A model generated the notes under the pieces. It was not told where the DNA came from. It did no database searches and worked only from the letters and a program-made list of their open reading frames with translations. From Thermoleophilia bacterium (GTDB taxonomy: Bacteria; Actinomycetota; Thermoleophilia; Gaiellales; Gaiellaceae), in contig JAICZB010000111.1 of assembly GCA_025933895.1 (NCBI GenBank), positions 1 to 7,606 on the forward strand: a stretch of 7,606 bases of DNA, in the 5' to 3' direction. The number at the start of each line of letters is the position of its first letter. Positions within the stretch are counted from its first letter, which is position 1. The position numbers were made by a program, and so were the translations under genes. Shown in pieces: positions 5,019 through 7,606 of this stretch.

Positions 5019-5985
5019 GCCGTTCCCGAAGATCGAGCTGCACGTCCACCTCGAGGGGACGGTCCGGCCGGACACGCTCCGGGAGGTCGCGAAGCGAAAC
5101 GACTACGCGCTCCCCGGCGACCTCGAGTCGCTCTACCGATTCCGCGACTTCGCGCACTTCATCGAGGTCTGGATCCTCACGACGAACGCTCTGCAGACCG
5201 CGGAGGATTTCCGGCAGGTCGTCACCGACTACGCAGCGGAGGCGGCGACGCACGGAGCGGTCTACCTGGAGGCGATCTTCTCCCCGGCGGAGCGCGTGGT
5301 GCGCGGCGTCGACTGGGACGCGATCTTCAGCGGCTACTGCGACGGTGCAGAGGAGGCGCGCGAGCTGCACGGCGTCGAGGTGCGGCTGACGCCGGACATC
5401 TACCGGGGGGCGACGGCCGAGCAGGCCGAGCAGGTCGTCCGCTACTCGGCGAAGTACCGCGAGCAGGGGGTGGTCGCGGTGGGCCTCGGCGGCCTCGAAG
5501 CGGAGTTCCCACCCGAGCCGTACGAGCCGGCGTTCGCGCTCGCGGAGTCGCTCGGCCTGGGCTCTGTGCCCCATGCAGGAGAGGTCGCCGGCCCGGCCTC
5601 TGTGCGCGGCGCACTCGAGGCGCTCGGCGCGGACCGGCTCCGCCACGGCATCCGCTCGGTGGAGGATCCCGGCCTCGTGAGCGAGCTCGCCGGGCGCGGC
5701 ACGGTGCTGGACGTGTGCCCGCTTTCGAACGTCCGCACGGGCGTCGTCCCTTCGCTCGAGCAGCACCCGCTGCCGCAGCTCGTCGCGGCAGGTGTCCGCT
5801 GCTCGATCTCGACCGACGATCCGGCGATGTTCGATACCGACCTGGCACGGGACTACGAAGCCGCCGCGTCGCTCGGTGTCTCCCCGCAGGCGGCGTACGA
5901 GGCCGGCCTTGCCGGGGCGTTGTGCGACGACGAAACGCGCGCGCGCCTACGGCAGGTCGGCGATGCCTTCCCCTGGGATCGTTAG
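5005..5985 (+). CDS. add: Adenosine deaminase family protein
   Basis: 326 residues, the usual size for bacterial adenosine deaminase. The amidohydrolase Zn site is complete: H13 and H15 in KIELHVHLEG, H190 with catalytic E193 in VPHAGE, H214 in RLRHGIRS, and D271/D272 in SISTDDPAMF; CPLSNVRTGVV before the last strand is also characteristic. The enzyme hydrolyses the 6-amino group of adenosine or a related compound (adenine or aminodeoxyfutalosine deaminases share this fold), so substrate is certain only at family level. The segment corresponding to the usual DLAGxE reads GLGGLE here. The GTG start is chosen because the conserved FPKIELHVH begins at residue 7. It lies inside the esterase gene (14-nt overlap) with no clear Shine-Dalgarno, suggesting coupled translation. 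Cytosolic, in purine salvage or catabolism. Confidence 0.9.
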   Translation: MPAPEPFPKIELHVHLEGTVRPDTLREVAKRNDYALPGDLESLYRFRDFAHFIEVWILTTNALQTAEDFRQVVTDYAAEAATHGAVYLEAIFSPAERVVRGVDWDAIFSGYCDGAEEARELHGVEVRLTPDIYRGATAEQAEQVVRYSAKYREQGVVAVGLGGLEAEFPPEPYEPAFALAESLGLGSVPHAGEVAGPASVRGALEALGADRLRHGIRSVEDPGLVSELAGRGTVLDVCPLSNVRTGVVPSLEQHPLPQLVAAGVRCSISTDDPAMFDTDLARDYEAAASLGVSPQAAYEAGLAGALCDDETRARLRQVGDAFPWDR

Positions 5986-5995
5986 ATTTCGACCG

Positions 5996-7042
5996 ATGGC
6001 GATCGCAAGAGAGGCAGGGCCGGTCGGCTCGCTCCACGAGGTGCGCGAGGCGGGCCTCGACCGCGAGGACCTGCTCACCGTCTATCGCAACATGCTCGTC
6101 ACGCGCGGTGTCGAGGAGCGCGGCCACATCCTCTACCGCCAGGGCAAGATTCCCGGCTCCTTCTACACCGGCCGCGGCAACGAGGGCGCGTCGGTCGGCG
6201 TCGCGACGGCGATGAGCACCGAGGACGTCGGGACGCCGCTCCACCGCGACATGGGCGTCCACATCACCCGCGGCGTCGAGCCGTGGCGGATCTTCGCGCA
6301 GTACATGGGCCGCCAGGACGGCCCGACGCACGGCCGCGACGGCAACGTCCACATGGCCGACTCCCAGCTCGGGCTGATCGCGATGGTCAGCCACCTGCCC
6401 GCGATGCTCCCGGTCGCGACCGGCTGCGCGCTCGCCTTCCGGATCCGCGAGGAACCGCGAGTCGCCGTCGGCTGGTTCGGCGAGGGAGCTTCGGCGCGCG
6501 GCGACACTCACGAGTCGATGACCTTCGCGGGGACCCGCAAGCTGCCGGTGGTCTTCGTCTGCGACAACAACCAGTGGGCCTACTCGACGCCGACGCATCT
6601 CGAATTCGCAACCGAGCACGTCGCCGACCGCGCGGAGTCCTACGGCTTCGAGGGAGTCGTGGTGGACGGAACCGACGTCCTCGCCGTCTACCGCGAGGCC
6701 AAGCGCGCAATCGACAAGGCGCGCGCCGGCGGCGGCCCGACGCTGCTCGAGTGCCTGACGCTGCGCATGGAGGGCCACGCCGTCCACGACGACGCGTTCT
6801 ACGTCCCGAAGCCGCTGTTCGAGCGCTGGGCCGAGAACGATCCGATCGAGCGCTTCCGCACCTGGCTGCGGGACAACGCCGGCCTGACGGACGAGGAGGA
6901 GGACGAGATCGCGGCAGGCGTCAAGCGGCTCCTCACCTCCGCGCTCGAGCGCGCCGAGGAGTCGCCGCAGCCCGACCCGGCCGGCCTGACCGACGGCGTC
7001 TACGCCTCGCCCGAGGATCTCGACACCCCGCATCACAAGTGA
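5996..7042 (+). CDS. Thiamine-diphosphate 2-oxoacid dehydrogenase E1, alpha subunit
   Basis: 348 residues. The domain has the E1-alpha order: RNMLVTRGVEER and GKIPGSFYTGRGNEGASVG near the N-terminus, HRDMGVHITRGVEPW, THGRDGNVHM, then the thiamine-diphosphate/Mg2+ motif from GEG (162-164) to NN (191-192) in VGWFGEGASARGDTHESM and CDNNQWAYSTP. The GEG form in place of GDG also occurs in branched-chain 2-oxoacid dehydrogenases. With E1-beta it decarboxylates a 2-oxoacid and passes the acyl group to lipoyl-E2; pyruvate, branched-chain acids and acetoin all remain possible substrates. The C-terminal portion (DEEEDEIAAGVKRLLTSALE) is the usual helix. The ATG lies ten bases after the deaminase stop, without a clear Shine-Dalgarno. 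The E1-beta gene follows after 70 bases. Confidence 0.93.
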   Translation: MAIAREAGPVGSLHEVREAGLDREDLLTVYRNMLVTRGVEERGHILYRQGKIPGSFYTGRGNEGASVGVATAMSTEDVGTPLHRDMGVHITRGVEPWRIFAQYMGRQDGPTHGRDGNVHMADSQLGLIAMVSHLPAMLPVATGCALAFRIREEPRVAVGWFGEGASARGDTHESMTFAGTRKLPVVFVCDNNQWAYSTPTHLEFATEHVADRAESYGFEGVVVDGTDVLAVYREAKRAIDKARAGGGPTLLECLTLRMEGHAVHDDAFYVPKPLFERWAENDPIERFRTWLRDNAGLTDEEEDEIAAGVKRLLTSALERAEESPQPDPAGLTDGVYASPEDLDTPHHK

Positions 7043-7074
7043 GCGTAGGCTTGACGGAGCTCACCAGAGAGCGG

Positions 7075-7097
7075 AGGTGCCGGCTTGGCCGGCGCCT
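7075..7097 (+). other. Intergenic hairpin between E1-alpha and E1-beta
   Basis: GGTGCCGGC (7076-7084), loop TTG, then GCCGGCGCC (7088-7096) forms a 9-bp stem with one G-U wobble, extended by an A-U pair (7075/7097). The stem is almost pure G-C. No T-run follows, so it is not a standard intrinsic terminator. It ends six bases before the E1-beta ribosome binding site (GGGGAA, 7103-7108), a position suited to stabilising or processing the mRNA, or to adjusting E1-beta translation. Confidence 0.5.
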
Positions 7098-7112
7098 TGA
7101 GCGGGGAATCTG

Positions 7113-7606
7113 ATGGCCGAGCTGACGTATCTCCAGGCGATCTCGGACGGGCTCCGCACGGAGATGCGGCGGGACAAGCGGGTCTTCCTGATCGGCGAGG
7201 ACGTCGGCGTCTACGGCGGCGCCTTCAAGGTCTCGCTCGGCTTCCAGGAGGAGTTCGGCCCGTGGCGCGTCATCGACGCGCCGCTCGCCGAGACGGCAAT
7301 CGTCGGCGGCTGCACGGGCGCCGCGATCATGGGCCTGCGCCCCGTCGCGGAGATGCAGTTCGCCGACTTCATCTCGTGCGCGTGGGACCACCTCGTCACC
7401 GTCGCCGCCAAGCAGCGCTGGCGCGCGGGAACTCCGGTGCCGATGGTCATCCGCCTGCCCTCGGGAGGCGGCTTCTCGGGCGGGCCCTTCCACTCCCAGA
7501 ACCCGGAGTCGTCGTTCGCGCACATCCCGGGCCTGAAGTGCGTGTGCCCCGCGACGCCCGAGGATGCGAAGGGGCTCCTGATCAGCGCGATCGAGGATCC
7601 GAACCC
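7113..7606 (+). CDS. Thiamine-diphosphate 2-oxoacid dehydrogenase E1, beta subunit, 3' truncated
   Basis: The first 164 residues, open at the window edge; the family is about 320-340. The opening MAELTYLQAISDGLRTEMRR, then LIGEDVGVYGGAFKVSLGF, is the transketolase pyrimidine-binding domain. E60 in APLAETAIVG corresponds to the glutamate that contacts the aminopyrimidine of thiamine diphosphate. Later blocks IMGLRPVAEMQFADF, VPMVIRLPSGGGFSGGPFHSQ and CVCPATPEDAKGLL are also typical. It forms the alpha2beta2 E1 with the preceding gene. The ATG is preceded by GGGGAA four bases upstream. A lipoyl E2 gene and perhaps E3 would be expected downstream but are not visible. Confidence 0.95.
   Translation, partial: MAELTYLQAISDGLRTEMRRDKRVFLIGEDVGVYGGAFKVSLGFQEEFGPWRVIDAPLAETAIVGGCTGAAIMGLRPVAEMQFADFISCAWDHLVTVAAKQRWRAGTPVPMVIRLPSGGGFSGGPFHSQNPESSFAHIPGLKCVCPATPEDAKGLLISAIEDPN

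Noticed and set aside
5327..7036. Long minus-strand frame opposite the deaminase and E1-alpha genes.
   Set aside because: It is the antisense of two well-supported genes, is Arg-rich and low in complexity, and has no family signature.
7051..7056. TTGACG as a -35 box for a separate E1-beta promoter.
   Set aside because: No TATAAT-like hexamer is found 16-19 bases downstream; that stretch is the GC-rich hairpin.
1..7606. Mobile elements, CRISPR repeats, tRNA or rRNA genes, prophage or toxin-antitoxin genes.
   Set aside because: No transposase or integrase motifs, no regular direct repeats, and no RNA-gene-like segments were seen on either strand.

Overview
The window is very GC-rich DNA (about 70% by eye) with tightly packed genes, frequent GTG starts and heavy use of G or C in third codon positions. 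Together with a groES gene under tandem CIRCE/HrcA operators and a MutT4-like Nudix protein, this suggests a high-GC actinobacterium, possibly of the Thermoleophilia/Gaiellales type. The lineage is an inference from style and family resemblance, not proven. No mobile element, CRISPR array, tRNA or rRNA was seen; it reads as ordinary chromosome.

Layout. (a) 1-267: the 5' end of groES on the minus strand, cut by the window edge, with a well-formed promoter (TTGCGA-N17-TACAAT) and two CIRCE elements 40 bp apart. (b) 268-2950, plus strand: a probable four-gene operon of Nudix hydrolase, NAD(P)-binding 6-phosphogluconate-dehydrogenase-like protein with a DUF1932-type C-terminus, FMN-dependent alpha-hydroxy-acid oxidase, and small ASCH-domain protein. 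The junctions are a 4-nt overlap, a 3-nt gap and a 20-nt gap. (c) 2901-4021: a divergent pair, TetR regulator (minus) and cupin (plus), around a short, locally AT-rich spacer with a 25-bp inverted repeat and further GCTATA half-sites. (d) 3999-5985: a four-CxxC zinc-ribbon protein (minus), diverging at very close range from a lipobox-bearing esterase (plus), which overlaps an adenosine-deaminase-family gene by 14 nt. (e) 5996-7606: the alpha and the truncated beta subunit of a thiamine-diphosphate 2-oxoacid dehydrogenase E1, separated by 70 nt that contain a strong hairpin.

How the genes may work together. GroES is controlled by the heat-shock repressor HrcA. The Nudix-to-ASCH operon combines nucleotide or metabolite clean-up (Nudix, ASCH) with two oxidoreductases; no common pathway can be read from the sequence. 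The TetR protein most likely represses the cupin gene and itself through the shared spacer. The E1 alpha/beta pair would decarboxylate a 2-oxoacid and pass the acyl group to an E2 subunit, presumably encoded beyond the right edge.

No clear novel defence or biosynthetic system was found. The best leads are regulatory (tandem CIRCE, the nested TetR operator, the E1 alpha/beta hairpin), the unassigned Nudix/oxidoreductase/ASCH operon, and the esterase whose lipobox has no usable start codon ahead of it.
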